Assembly (NCBI RefSeq): GCF_026011795.1
Contig: NZ_BRVS01000005.1
Location: 186,001-250,000 of the forward strand
Direction: 5' to 3'
DNA: 64,000 nucleotides
From: Arthrobacter mangrovi
GTDB lineage: Bacteria > Actinomycetota > Actinomycetes > Actinomycetales > Micrococcaceae
Positions 54,206 to 62,396 of this stretch are shown here, piece by piece. Within the stretch, counting starts at the first letter, position 1, and the number at the start of each line of letters is the position of its first letter. The notes beneath the pieces are model-generated. The model did not search any database. It had not been told where the DNA came from and was given only the letters and a program-made list of their open reading frames with translations. A program made the translations under genes and the position numbers.

Positions 54206-54859
54206 ATGGATTTGAGTTCAGCACGGCTGTACCTGTGCACGGATGCCCGTAAGGCCCAGGGCGATTTTGAACAGTTCCTCGACGCCGCCTACGCCGGCGG
54301 CGTCGACATCATCCAGCTGCGGGACAAGTCGCTCGACGCGGCCGAAGAGCTCGATCTGCTGCACGCCCTGGCCGAGGTCGCCGCGCGGCACTCGGGGCTG
54401 TGGTCGGTCAACGACCGCGCCGACCTCGCTGCCATCGCCGGTGCGCCGGTCTTCCACGCCGGGCAGCGGGACCTGCCGCCCTCCGCGGCGCGGAGCGTCC
54501 TGTCCGCAGGTGCGGCCGGAGGGGCGGTCATCGGCCGCTCCACGCACACGCCGGCGCAGGTTCGCGCCGCGCTGCAGGACGCGGACGTGGACTACTTCTG
54601 CACGGGTCCTGTGTGGGCGACCCCGACAAAACCCGGCCGGGCCGCCGTCGGCCTGGAACTGGTGGCGGAAGCCGCGGCGCAGGCCGCAGCGGCGGGCTCT
54701 GACAAACCCTGGTTCGCCATCGGCGGGATCGGGCTGGACAACATCGCGGAGGTGACCGGTGCCGGCGCCCGGCGGGTCGTCGTCGTACGGGCCATCACGG
54801 AGGCGGACGATCCGGCTGCCGCGGCGGCCAAGCTGAAGGCCGCGCTGCCCCCGCTGTGA
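54206..54859 (+). CDS. thiE: Thiamine phosphate synthase
   Basis: A 217-residue TIM-barrel ThiE, which joins HMP-pyrophosphate and thiazole phosphate. It has [46 protein letters not shown] and the phosphate-binding [15 protein letters not shown] and [10 protein letters not shown] loops. It is divergent from thiOSG. ATG 54206 is favoured by the TATGGT box; a GTG at 54155 would extend it by 17 unlikely residues. Its TGA stop is directly followed by the stop of the convergent ferritin-like gene, with no gap. Confidence 0.95.
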   Translation: MDLSSARLYLCTDARKAQGDFEQFLDAAYAGGVDIIQLRDKSLDAAEELDLLHALAEVAARHSGLWSVNDRADLAAIAGAPVFHAGQRDLPPSAARSVLSAGAAGGAVIGRSTHTPAQVRAALQDADVDYFCTGPVWATPTKPGRAAVGLELVAEAAAQAAAAGSDKPWFAIGGIGLDNIAEVTGAGARRVVVVRAITEADDPAAAAAKLKAALPPL

Positions 54860-55558
54860 TCAGGCGGTCAGGCCGAGCGCGTTCATCCGGCGGGAATGGT
54901 TCCGCGTCAGTTCCGCGAACAGCTCGGCAATGACCGTCTCCTGCGCCCCGGATTCCTCGAACCCCAGCAGGCCGCCCAGGAAGGACCGCTCGATCCCGAT
55001 CCGCTGGGCCTGGGTCAGCGCCTCGCCGACCAGGCGCCGCCCCCACAGGGCCAGGCGCGAGGCCAGCCGTTCATTGCCCTCGAGGGCCTGCGCGAGCCGG
55101 GTGGTCAGCAGCTCCAGCTGCTCCTTGTTCTCCTTGATGCCGGCGACGACCTCGCGGGTCTGCGGGTCGAGCCGGCTCGCTATCGCGCGGTAGAAATCGC
55201 CGGAGACAGCGTCGGCTACGTAGGCCTTCATCAGCGACTCGTACCAGTCCCCCGGCCTGGTCCGCTCATGGAAGGCGTCGATCGAGGCCTGGAACGGCAG
55301 CATCGCCGTCTGCACGTCGACGCCCATGCGCGCCAGCTCGGCGCTCACCATCTCGAAATGCTCGAATTCAATCACCGCAACCCGGCCGATCTCGGCCCGG
55401 TCCCGCAACGTCGGCGAGAAGCGGGCATCGGAGGAAAAGCGCTCGAAGGCCGAGAGCTCCCCATAGGCCATGACGCCGTACAAATCGATGACGTACTGGC
55501 GGTGGGCCTCATCCGTGCCGGCCGCGGGCGCGCCGGCCGGCTGCTCTTCGGTGCTCAT
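54860..55558 (-). CDS. Ferritin-like fold protein (Rv3210c-like)
   Basis: A 232-residue helical protein. Carboxylate and His residues occur in GELSAFERFSSDA, EIGRVAVIEFEHFEMV and near the C-terminus, the arrangement of the ferritin-like di-iron fold. The closest named relatives are MiaE-like hydroxylase domains. The exact reaction is unknown. It is divergent from the RNB gene through a 52-base gap in which both genes have -10 boxes next to their start codons. The neighbourhood with a DEAD-box gene matches Rv3210c/Rv3211 (from memory). Confidence 0.8.
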   Translation of the reverse strand: MSTEEQPAGAPAAGTDEAHRQYVIDLYGVMAYGELSAFERFSSDARFSPTLRDRAEIGRVAVIEFEHFEMVSAELARMGVDVQTAMLPFQASIDAFHERTRPGDWYESLMKAYVADAVSGDFYRAIASRLDPQTREVVAGIKENKEQLELLTTRLAQALEGNERLASRLALWGRRLVGEALTQAQRIGIERSFLGGLLGFEESGAQETVIAELFAELTRNHSRRMNALGLTA

Positions 55559-55571
55559 AGGTTCCAGCGTA
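55559..55571 (-). promoter_or_regulatory. -10 box TACGCT, seven bases before ATG 55558
   Basis: Minus-strand TACGCT at 55566-55571 with a seven-base gap to the ferritin-like start. No ribosome site. Probable leaderless mRNA. Confidence 0.5.
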
Positions 55572-55598
55572 GCCTGACCTGCGGCGCCGCCTGAGGAT

Positions 55599-55610
55599 TA
55601 GGCTGGGGAT
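55599..55610 (+). promoter_or_regulatory. -10 box TAGGCT, six bases before GTG 55611
   Basis: TAGGCT at 55599-55604 and GTG 55611. Together with the minus-strand box at 55566 this makes a 52-base divergent region with two apparently leaderless starts. Confidence 0.5.
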
Positions 55611-57176
55611 GTGCCGTACCCACATCTGGATGCCAAGGTCAACGAATCGCAGCACCTGCTTGCCCGTGTCCTGAAGGAACTGCGGACCGAGCTGGAGCTG
55701 CCCGGCCCGTTCCCGCCGTCCGTGCTGGCCGAAGCAGAGCGCGCGGTGTCCGGCCAGCGGCTGCCCCGGCGCGACTTCACGGCACTGGAATTCGTCACCA
55801 TCGACCCGCCCGGTTCGACGGACCTGGACCAGGCGATGTACCTGGAGCGTGCCGGCGACGGCTACCGGGCCTGGTACGCCATCGCAGACGTTCCCTCGTT
55901 CATCGAGCCCGGCGGAGAGCTGGACCGGGCCACCCGGCGCCGCGGGCAGACTATCTACGCGCCGGATGGACGCATCCCGCTGCACCCCGATGCCATCGGC
56001 GAGAACGCCGGCAGCCTGCTGCCCGGCGTTGACCGCAGTGCCTACGTCTGGGAGTTCATGCTCGACGGCGGGGCGAATGTCATTCAGGTCTCCCTCACCC
56101 GGGCGATGGTGCGCAGCCGAGCCAAGCTCACCTACGCACAGGTCCAGGAGGACATCGACTCAGGGACCGCCCCGGACTACCTGGCGCTGCTGAAGGAGAT
56201 CGGCATCAAACGCCAGGCCCTGGAACTCGCCCGCGGCGGCGCGAGCCTTGAGCTGCCGGAGGAGGAGATCGCGCACGACGGGCGGCACTACTTCATCCTG
56301 GCCCGCCCCGCCCTCCCGGTGGAGGACTGGAATGCCCAGTTGTCCCTCATGACCGGCATGGCGGCGGCGCGGATCATGCTGGCCGGCAAGGTCGGCATCC
56401 TGCGCACCATGCCCGCGCCGGACGCCGAATCCGAGGAACGGTTCCGCCGCCAGACCATGGCTTTGGGCCATCCCTGGCCGCGGGACATTGCCTACGGCGA
56501 ATACCTGCGGGGCCTGGACACATCCGAACCGAAGCAACTGGCCATCATGAACGCGGCAGGGTCCCTGTTCCGGGGCGCCGGCTACACGCCGTTCGACGGA
56601 GAACCACCGGCCGAGGATATCCAGGCCGCAATTGCGGCCCCCTACGCCCACACCACCGCACCGCTGCGCCGCCTGGTGGACCGCTTCGTCCTGCTGACCT
56701 GCGAGGCCCTGGTCTCCGGGCTGCAGGTCCCGGAATGGGTGCGGCAGGCGCTGCCGCAGCTGCCGGAGCTGATGGCGGCCTCCGACCAGCTTGCGTCAAG
56801 GCTGGACCGGGCTTCCCTGGACGCGGTCGAAGCGGCGCTCCTGAGCCACCGCGTGGGCGAAGAGTTCGATGCCGTCGTCATCAGCGCGCGGCAAAACAAC
56901 CGGCACGGCAACAACGGCTGCAACGGCGGCGGGAACGGAACCGGCAACGGCTCCGGGAACGACTCCGGGAACGTGAGTGGGAAAAGCAACGGCAACGGTT
57001 CCGCTGGGAACGGCCGGCGCGACCCGGTCCCCCGCGGCACGATCCAGCTCAGCGAACCGGCCGTGACGGCCCGCTGCGAGGGCGAACTCGAGCCGGGCAC
57101 ATCCGTCCGGGTCCGGCTCATCGAGGCGGATATCGTCAAGCGCTCGGTTCTGTTCGAGCGGGTCGCCGGCTCCTGA
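55611..57176 (+). CDS. RNB-domain ribonuclease (RNase II/R family)
   Basis: A 521-residue exoribonuclease. The RNB catalytic loop is DPPGSTDLDQAM: Asp65, Asp71 and Asp73 are kept, but the fourth Asp of RNase R is Gln74. AIADVPSFIEPGGELDRATRRRG and APYAHTTAPLRRLVDR are the conserved RNB helices. It lacks the long N-terminal cold-shock domains of RNase R. A Gly/Asn/Ser run (about 429-470) splits the C-terminal S1-like part. GTG 55611 is leaderless. The DEAD-box gene downstream suggests a joint role in RNA turnover (inference). Confidence 0.88.
   Translation: MPYPHLDAKVNESQHLLARVLKELRTELELPGPFPPSVLAEAERAVSGQRLPRRDFTALEFVTIDPPGSTDLDQAMYLERAGDGYRAWYAIADVPSFIEPGGELDRATRRRGQTIYAPDGRIPLHPDAIGENAGSLLPGVDRSAYVWEFMLDGGANVIQVSLTRAMVRSRAKLTYAQVQEDIDSGTAPDYLALLKEIGIKRQALELARGGASLELPEEEIAHDGRHYFILARPALPVEDWNAQLSLMTGMAAARIMLAGKVGILRTMPAPDAESEERFRRQTMALGHPWPRDIAYGEYLRGLDTSEPKQLAIMNAAGSLFRGAGYTPFDGEPPAEDIQAAIAAPYAHTTAPLRRLVDRFVLLTCEALVSGLQVPEWVRQALPQLPELMAASDQLASRLDRASLDAVEAALLSHRVGEEFDAVVISARQNNRHGNNGCNGGGNGTGNGSGNDSGNVSGKSNGNGSAGNGRRDPVPRGTIQLSEPAVTARCEGELEPGTSVRVRLIEADIVKRSVLFERVAGS
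56895..57020 (+). repeat. Low-complexity Gly-Asn-Ser coding repeat inside the RNB gene
   Basis: About 42 codons dominated by GGN, AAC and TCC encode runs such as GNGTGNGSGNDSGN (residues 429-470). The frame is kept, so it is an in-frame insert and not a frameshift. It looks like a slippage-expanded linker within the C-terminal domain. Confidence 0.8.
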
Positions 57177-57278
57177 ACCTAGTGCCGGACGCTCTTGGAC
57201 TCCGTGGCCGGGTGTCCCCGGACCGCGGCACGACCTGCCGGCCCCCGTTGCCTTCGCCGGCGATTTGCACGTGCCCGG

Positions 57279-57284
57279 TAGACT
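57279..57284 (+). promoter_or_regulatory. Candidate -10 box TAGACT for the DEAD-box gene
   Basis: TAGACT lies 102 bases after the RNB stop and 250 bases before ATG 57534. No good -35 hexamer is seen at the right distance, so the call is weak. Confidence 0.3.
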
Positions 57285-57533
57285 GGGAAGCGTAGAACTG
57301 GATGCCCGGTCGTTGAATGTTCGAAGACTTTGTAAGTTTCAACTCAACAGATCCCGCCCCTACGCGATTTTTGTTCGCCGGACCGGCCACGGATGGCCTC
57401 GGTCCGGTACGCAGTTGTTAGCCCGCGATCGGCTTCCGCTGGACGCGCCTGCAGCGTCCGACAGTTCCTGCATGCCCGCGCTACGCGTGCATGCAGTCGA
57501 GCACCGGCCGCGCAGGCGCCTTATCGAACGGTT
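57285..57533 (+). ncRNA. Long structured 5' leader of the DEAD-box helicase gene
   Basis: The 357-base gap 57177-57533 has no gene. Its second half can fold into three consecutive hairpins. The first pairs 57378-57388 with 57395-57407, mostly GC, with a 2-base bulge. The second is GGACGC (57441-57446) with GCGTCC (57454-57459). The third is CTGCATGC (57468-57475) with GCATGCAG (57489-57496), plus an inner CGCG/CGCG. An AT-rich segment, unusual here, precedes them (57310-57375). DEAD-box mRNAs in other bacteria carry long regulatory leaders. There is no T-run after the hairpins. Confidence 0.5.
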
Positions 57534-59261
57534 ATGTCATTGAACACTGAAAACCTGGCCGCGGACGAGGGGCAGCTGCTCCACGCGGACAACAGCACCG
57601 AAGAGATCGCCGTCGAGGCGACGCTGGCTTCGGACGAACGGCCCCACGAACTGCCGCAGCAGACCTTCGCGGACTTCAATGTCCGTGCCGACATCGTCCG
57701 CTCCCTCTTCGACGCCGGAATCACCCACCCCTTCCCGATCCAGGCCATGACCCTGCCGGTCGCCCTGGGCGGCCACGACATCATCGGCCAGGCCAAGACC
57801 GGAACCGGCAAGACGCTGGGCTTCGGCATCCCCGCGCTCCAGCGGGTCATCGGCCGCGATGACGACGGCTACGACAAACTGCCGGTCCCGGGCGCACCGC
57901 AGGCACTCATCGTGGTGCCGACCCGCGAGCTTGCCGTCCAGGTGGCCCGCGACCTCGAAACCGCCTCCCGGCACCGCAACGCCCGCATTGCGGTCATCTA
58001 CGGCGGCCGCGCCTACGAGCCGCAGATCGAGGCACTGAGCCAGGGCGTCGAGGTCGTCGTCGGCACCCCCGGCCGCCTGATCGACCTGCACCGGCAGCGC
58101 CACCTGAGCCTGAAGAACGTCCGGATCGTGGTCCTGGACGAGGCCGACGAAATGCTGGACCTCGGCTTCCTGCCCGACGTGGAGACCCTGCTCGGCGCTA
58201 CCCCCGCCGTCCGCCAGACCATGCTGTTCTCTGCGACGATGCCCGGCCCCGTAGTGGCCATGGCCCGTCGCTACATGACACAGCCGACGCACATCCGCGC
58301 GGCGGACCCGGACGACGAAGGCATCACCAAGAAGGACATCCGCCAGGTCATCTACCGGGCCCACAGCTTGGACAAGACCGAGGTAGTGGCACGCATCCTG
58401 CAGTCCAACGGTCGCGGCCGCACGATCATCTTTACCAAGACCAAGCGCACCGCAGCCAAGGTGTCCGAGGAACTCGTCGACCGCGGCTTCGCCGCTGCGG
58501 CTATCCACGGCGACCTCGGCCAGGGGGCCCGCGAACAGGCGCTGCGGGCCTTCCGCAGCGACAAGGTGGACGTCCTGGTGGCCACCGACGTCGCCGCGCG
58601 CGGTATCGACGTCGACGACGTCACCCACGTCATCAACTACCAGTGCCCCGAAGACGAGAAGACCTACCTGCACCGCGTGGGCCGCACCGGCCGTGCCGGG
58701 AACAAGGGCACCGCCATCACGTTCGTCGACTGGGACGACGTTCCCCGCTGGGGCCTGATCAACAAGGCCCTCGGCCTGGACGTTCCGGAGCCGGTCGAGA
58801 CCTATTCCTCCTCCCCGCACCTGTACACGGATCTGGACATTCCCGAGGGCACCAAGGGCCGCCTGCCGCGCAACCAGCGCAAGCTGGCCGGCATCAGCGC
58901 CGAGGCGCTCGAAGACCTCGGCGAGACCGGCAAGAAGCACACCCGCGGCGGCGACCACAAGCGCAGCGGCGACCGCCGGCGCGGGGGCGAACGCGGCGGT
59001 GAGCGAAGCGGAAGCCGGCGTGCCCAGGGCGGACGCGAAGAGACGCGCACGGAAGGTGCAGGCTCGGGCGCGGGCCGCAGCCGCCGTCGTCGTTCCTCCT
59101 CCGCTTCCGGCGAGCAGCCCGCCGCGGCAGCCACGCAGGCCGGCGGCTCGGAGGGCGGCAAGCCCGCGGGCGAGGACACCGCTCCCCGCCGCCGCCGGAC
59201 CCGCACCCGCCGTCGCAACGGCGAAGTTGTGCAGTCCAGCAGCCAGCCCGCCGCCGAGTAG
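57534..59261 (+). CDS. DEAD-box RNA helicase
   Basis: A 575-residue RNA helicase. The Q-motif is near 45-70 (FADFNV to PFPIQ), motif I is AKTGTGKT (87-94), and PTRELAVQV, VVGTPGRL, VLDEADEMLD and FSATMP follow. The second RecA domain has IIFTKTKRTA, VATDVAARGIDV and HRVGRTGRAG. The tail from about 455 is Arg/Gly/Ser/Glu-rich and basic, an RNA-binding feature. It matches Rv3211 (RhlE) in context and is a CsdA/RhlE-like remodeler of structured RNA. ATG 57534 gives MSLNTENL but has no ribosome site, so initiation may depend on leader folding. Confidence 0.93.
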   Translation: MSLNTENLAADEGQLLHADNSTEEIAVEATLASDERPHELPQQTFADFNVRADIVRSLFDAGITHPFPIQAMTLPVALGGHDIIGQAKTGTGKTLGFGIPALQRVIGRDDDGYDKLPVPGAPQALIVVPTRELAVQVARDLETASRHRNARIAVIYGGRAYEPQIEALSQGVEVVVGTPGRLIDLHRQRHLSLKNVRIVVLDEADEMLDLGFLPDVETLLGATPAVRQTMLFSATMPGPVVAMARRYMTQPTHIRAADPDDEGITKKDIRQVIYRAHSLDKTEVVARILQSNGRGRTIIFTKTKRTAAKVSEELVDRGFAAAAIHGDLGQGAREQALRAFRSDKVDVLVATDVAARGIDVDDVTHVINYQCPEDEKTYLHRVGRTGRAGNKGTAITFVDWDDVPRWGLINKALGLDVPEPVETYSSSPHLYTDLDIPEGTKGRLPRNQRKLAGISAEALEDLGETGKKHTRGGDHKRSGDRRRGGERGGERSGSRRAQGGREETRTEGAGSGAGRSRRRRSSSASGEQPAAAATQAGGSEGGKPAGEDTAPRRRRTRTRRRNGEVVQSSSQPAAE

Positions 59262-59284
59262 CGGATCGGGACAGGATACGCGCA

Positions 59285-60223
59285 GTGACAACGGCTTTTG
59301 CCGCGCCGGAGGACCCGGTGTGGACGTCGGACGGCGGGAATCTGGTGGTCCAGGCGGACAACGCCGAATTCCTGCCGTCCCTCCCGGATGCCTCCTTCAC
59401 CATGATCTACGTGGACCCGCCCTTCAACACGGGGCGGGTCCAGCGGAGGCAGCAGACGTCGATGGTGCGCAGCGCCGACGGCGAGGGCGACCGGGTGGGC
59501 TTCAAGGGCCGCTCCTACCAGACCATCAAGGGCATGCTGACCAGCTATGACGACGCCTTCGAGGACTACTGGTCCTTCCTCGAGCCGCGGCTGGCCGAGG
59601 CATGGCGCCTGCTCGCCGAGGACGGCACGCTCTATCTCCACCTGGACTACCGGGAGGTCCACTACGCCAAGGTGCTCCTCGATGCCCTGTTCGGCCGGGA
59701 GTGCTTCCTGAACGAGATCATCTGGGCGTACGACTACGGCGGACGCGCCAAGAACCGCTGGCCGGCCAAGCACGACAACATCCTGGTCTACGTCAAGAAT
59801 CCGAAGCGCTACTACTTCGACAGCGCCGAAGTCGACCGCGAACCGTACATGGCGCCGGGCCTGGTCACCGCGGAAAAGGCCGCCCGCGGCAAACTGCCGA
59901 CCGACGTCTGGTGGCACACCATCGTGTCCCCCACCGGCAAGGAAAAGACCGGGTATCCGACGCAGAAGCCCGAGGGGCTGCTGCGCCGCATGGTTGCCGC
60001 GAGCAGCCGCCCCGGCGACTGGGTGCTGGACTTCTTCGCAGGTTCCGGGACCCTCGGGGCGGTGGCCGCCGCGGCCGGCAGGCACTTCGTCTGCGTCGAC
60101 GAGAACCCGCAGGCCATCGACGTCATGGCCCGGCGGTTGGGGCAGGCGGGCCAGGCAGTGCAGGTGCTGCGCTATGGAGCAGGAGCCCAAGTCGCCGAGG
60201 CCGATGCGGCGTCCGGCTGCTGA
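59285..60223 (+). CDS. Solitary site-specific DNA methyltransferase (beta-type, N4/N6 amino)
   Basis: A 312-residue methyltransferase. Catalytic motif IV DPPF (44-47, DPPFNTG) comes before TQKPE (226-230) and the SAM motif FAGSGT (251-256). This is the beta-class order, methylating the exocyclic amine of adenine or cytosine. No restriction endonuclease, specificity subunit or Vsr gene is in the window. It starts 23 bases after the DEAD-box stop at GTG 59285, so it is probably co-transcribed. The target sequence cannot be read from the protein. A long hairpin terminator follows. Confidence 0.88.
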   Translation: MTTAFAAPEDPVWTSDGGNLVVQADNAEFLPSLPDASFTMIYVDPPFNTGRVQRRQQTSMVRSADGEGDRVGFKGRSYQTIKGMLTSYDDAFEDYWSFLEPRLAEAWRLLAEDGTLYLHLDYREVHYAKVLLDALFGRECFLNEIIWAYDYGGRAKNRWPAKHDNILVYVKNPKRYYFDSAEVDREPYMAPGLVTAEKAARGKLPTDVWWHTIVSPTGKEKTGYPTQKPEGLLRRMVAASSRPGDWVLDFFAGSGTLGAVAAAAGRHFVCVDENPQAIDVMARRLGQAGQAVQVLRYGAGAQVAEADAASGC

Positions 60224-60252
60224 GCCGGGCAAGCCCGCGACGAGCCAAAAGC

Positions 60253-60306
60253 AGGAGGGCCGGCAGGACGACACCACGGTGTGTCCTGCCGGCCCTCCTG
60301 GGTTTA
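60253..60306. terminator. 17-bp bidirectional terminator hairpin
   Basis: AGGAGGGCCGGCAGGAC (60253-60269) and GTCCTGCCGGCCCTCCT (60283-60299) are perfectly complementary, with a further ACAC/GTGT in the loop. On the plus strand GGGTTT follows; on the minus strand GCTTTTGG follows. It lies between the convergent methyltransferase and symporter-subunit genes and can serve both. Confidence 0.85.
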
Positions 60307-60325
60307 AGCGCTGTTCAAGGCGCCC

Positions 60326-60457
60326 CTAGATCAGGGTGCGGCCCTCCTGGCGCGCCTCCCGCCAGTCCTTGAAGAAGCCCTTGCAGATGGCGAACAGGGT
60401 GGCCGCCACAATCAGCGGCCAGATCAGTACGTACAGGGTCAGGAAGAACGTAGCCAT
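60326..60457 (-). CDS. 43-residue transporter small subunit
   Basis: A 43-codon gene. The product is one hydrophobic helix (about 4-24, FFLTLYVLIWPLIVAATLF) followed by a basic/acidic tail with CKGFFKDWREARQEG. It resembles the putative transporter small subunits found next to sodium:solute symporters in actinobacteria. AAGGAG seven bases before ATG 60457 is a strong ribosome site. It begins nine bases after the symporter stop, so the two are one operon. A role in assembly or gating of the symporter is inferred. Confidence 0.8.
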   Translation of the reverse strand: MATFFLTLYVLIWPLIVAATLFAICKGFFKDWREARQEGRTLI

Positions 60458-60466
60458 GTTTTCTCC

Positions 60467-62155
60467 TTACTTTCCGGCCTGGACCGTGGCGGCCTCGGCT
60501 GCCTCGGTCTCGGGCCGCTGGTCGAAGTCGCCGATGCGCTGCTTGATCAGGTCGAAGTCGAAGCTGGTGCCGCTGCGGAAGCACATGAAGTAGCAGACCA
60601 GGGTGCTCACCGCGTAGGCCACGAGCGAGCCGGACAGGACGGCATAGTCATGCAGGAAGCCGATGGCGAACGGCGCCGCGGCGAGTGCGCCCACCGCACC
60701 GATGATCTTGGCGGCCTTGAGTCCGAAGAAGCCGAAGCACATCAGGCCCAGCACGACGCCGATGCCGATCACGGCGACCACGTCGGTCACGATGCCGAGG
60801 GCGCCGTCCATGGGCAGCCATTCGAAGCGGACCGGGATGAACGCGGCCAGCGCGACCAGGACCGAGATGGTGAAGGCCTTGTTGGTGACCTTTTCCCAGT
60901 AGAAGCTGGCGATCACCGGGAAGACGAGGGCGCCCCAGAGCGCTCCGACGAAGACCAGCAGGTCGAGGATGTTCATCTGCCCGCTGGCGAAGTACAGGGC
61001 GGCGGCCGTTGCCACGATCATGGTGATGCGGCCGACCAGCAGCATCGTTTTCGGGTTCGCCTTCTTCTTGCCGGCGACGTTCTGCCCGTAGACGTCGGCC
61101 ATCATGATGGAGGACAGCGCGGCCAGGTCCGAGTCAGCGGTGGAAGACAGCGCCCCGATGATCATGATCAGGAAAACGCCGATCAGGAGCGGATGCAGGT
61201 AGGTCGAGGCCATCTGCGGGATCAGGTTGTTCACGTCGCCGCCGGCGGGAGAAAGGCCCAGGTAGAGCGCCATCACGCCGAGCATGCCGACGCCGATGAT
61301 GGTGGCACCGTAGCCCACCGTCGCCGTGACAAAGGTCCGCTTGATCAGGTCCTCGCGGACCGCGAACAGCCGCTGGGCGATGGTCTGGTTGCCGATCGCG
61401 TAGGCCAGGACGGCGGCGATGTAGGGAGCGCCCTGGTTCAGGAAGGCGTCGCTGGAGAAGAAGTTCGACTGCTGCGGGGTGAGGTTTTGGGCACCCTGCT
61501 CGAACATGTCGGGACCGCCCGCGGCGAAGAAGACCGCGGGGATGATGACGACGACGGCGCCGAGCATCGCGACAACCTGGGCGAAATCGGTGAGCACCGA
61601 GGCCCGGAATCCGGACCACAGCGTGTAGAGCAGCACGCCGGCGGCGATCACGATGATGCCCTGGCTGAAGCTGAACGGCGAGAGCAGCGCGATCAGTGCG
61701 CCGCCCGCGATGAAGTTGGAGGTGAGGCTGATCAGGCTGCCGACGATGTTGGAGCCGGCCAGCATCAGCTGGCTGGAGCGGCCGTGGCGCGCGTACATGA
61801 CCTCGGCGAGGGTGTGCGCCTTGGGGGCGACCTTGCGGATGCGGCGGCCAAAGGGGTAGATGAACAGGATCATCAGGGCGCCCCAGAGGCCGTAGTGGAT
61901 CGGCCCGGAGATCCCGTAGGTGTAACCGGCGGTGGCCGACGCGTACATGGACGAAGCCCAGATCCAGGTCGCCGTCATGCTGGCGGCGGAGACACCGAAT
62001 CCGATCTTATTGCCGGCGGTCATGTAGCCGTCGGCGTTTTCCTTCTTCTTCCCGATGAGAGCGGACATCAGGAGCGTGCCGCCGTAAAACAGCACTAGCA
62101 GCAGGATCACAGTCCAACCGCTGAGTTGGTAGAAATCTTCACCAGGCGGTGTCAT
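60467..62155 (-). CDS. Sodium:solute symporter (SSS family)
   Basis: A 562-residue membrane protein with about 13-15 helices and the LeuT-like fold of the SSS family. Recognisable parts are SAASMTATWIWASSMYASATAGYTYG (helix 2 region), HTLAEVMYARHG, and GALSSTADSDLAALSSIMMADVYG, which carries the sodium-site Ser/Thr pair. The nearest named groups are urea, monocarboxylate and proline symporters. The substrate cannot be decided. GAGGAA before ATG 62155 fixes the start; ATG 62173 is less well placed. A folded RNA with a terminator lies upstream at 62359-62492. Confidence 0.88.
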   Translation of the reverse strand: MTPPGEDFYQLSGWTVILLLVLFYGGTLLMSALIGKKKENADGYMTAGNKIGFGVSAASMTATWIWASSMYASATAGYTYGISGPIHYGLWGALMILFIYPFGRRIRKVAPKAHTLAEVMYARHGRSSQLMLAGSNIVGSLISLTSNFIAGGALIALLSPFSFSQGIIVIAAGVLLYTLWSGFRASVLTDFAQVVAMLGAVVVIIPAVFFAAGGPDMFEQGAQNLTPQQSNFFSSDAFLNQGAPYIAAVLAYAIGNQTIAQRLFAVREDLIKRTFVTATVGYGATIIGVGMLGVMALYLGLSPAGGDVNNLIPQMASTYLHPLLIGVFLIMIIGALSSTADSDLAALSSIMMADVYGQNVAGKKKANPKTMLLVGRITMIVATAAALYFASGQMNILDLLVFVGALWGALVFPVIASFYWEKVTNKAFTISVLVALAAFIPVRFEWLPMDGALGIVTDVVAVIGIGVVLGLMCFGFFGLKAAKIIGAVGALAAAPFAIGFLHDYAVLSGSLVAYAVSTLVCYFMCFRSGTSFDFDLIKQRIGDFDQRPETEAAEAATVQAGK

Positions 62156-62358
62156 TCTCTTCCTCTCGGTCATGGACGGCTCGCCGGTCACCGCCCAAAT
62201 TCAGTGCGCGCCGGCCAGAGGGGCCGATTTGCCATGCGTTGTCCCGGCGGCCCGTCGTCGGGCCGTGGACAGTGTTCAAGAATCCGGCGATGGATTCCAG
62301 GCGCGCGATCCCGCCCGGCGCTCAAAGCCAGGCCATGACAAGCCGCATTCAGCGGCAT

Positions 62359-62387
62359 AAAAAAGGCGGCCGAAGATGTCTCCGGCC
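62359..62387 (-). terminator. Rho-independent terminator between the PHP and symporter genes
   Basis: On the minus strand GGCCGGAG, loop ACAT and CTTCGGCC form an 8-bp stem with one G.U pair (62368-62387), followed by GCC and six T (62359-62364). It is the only intrinsic terminator I saw here with a full T-run. Confidence 0.85.
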
Positions 62388-62396
62388 TGCGTGCAG

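Noticed and set aside
59285-60223. Restriction-modification system
   Set aside because: No endonuclease or specificity gene flanks the methyltransferase; neighbours are a DEAD-box helicase and a transporter.
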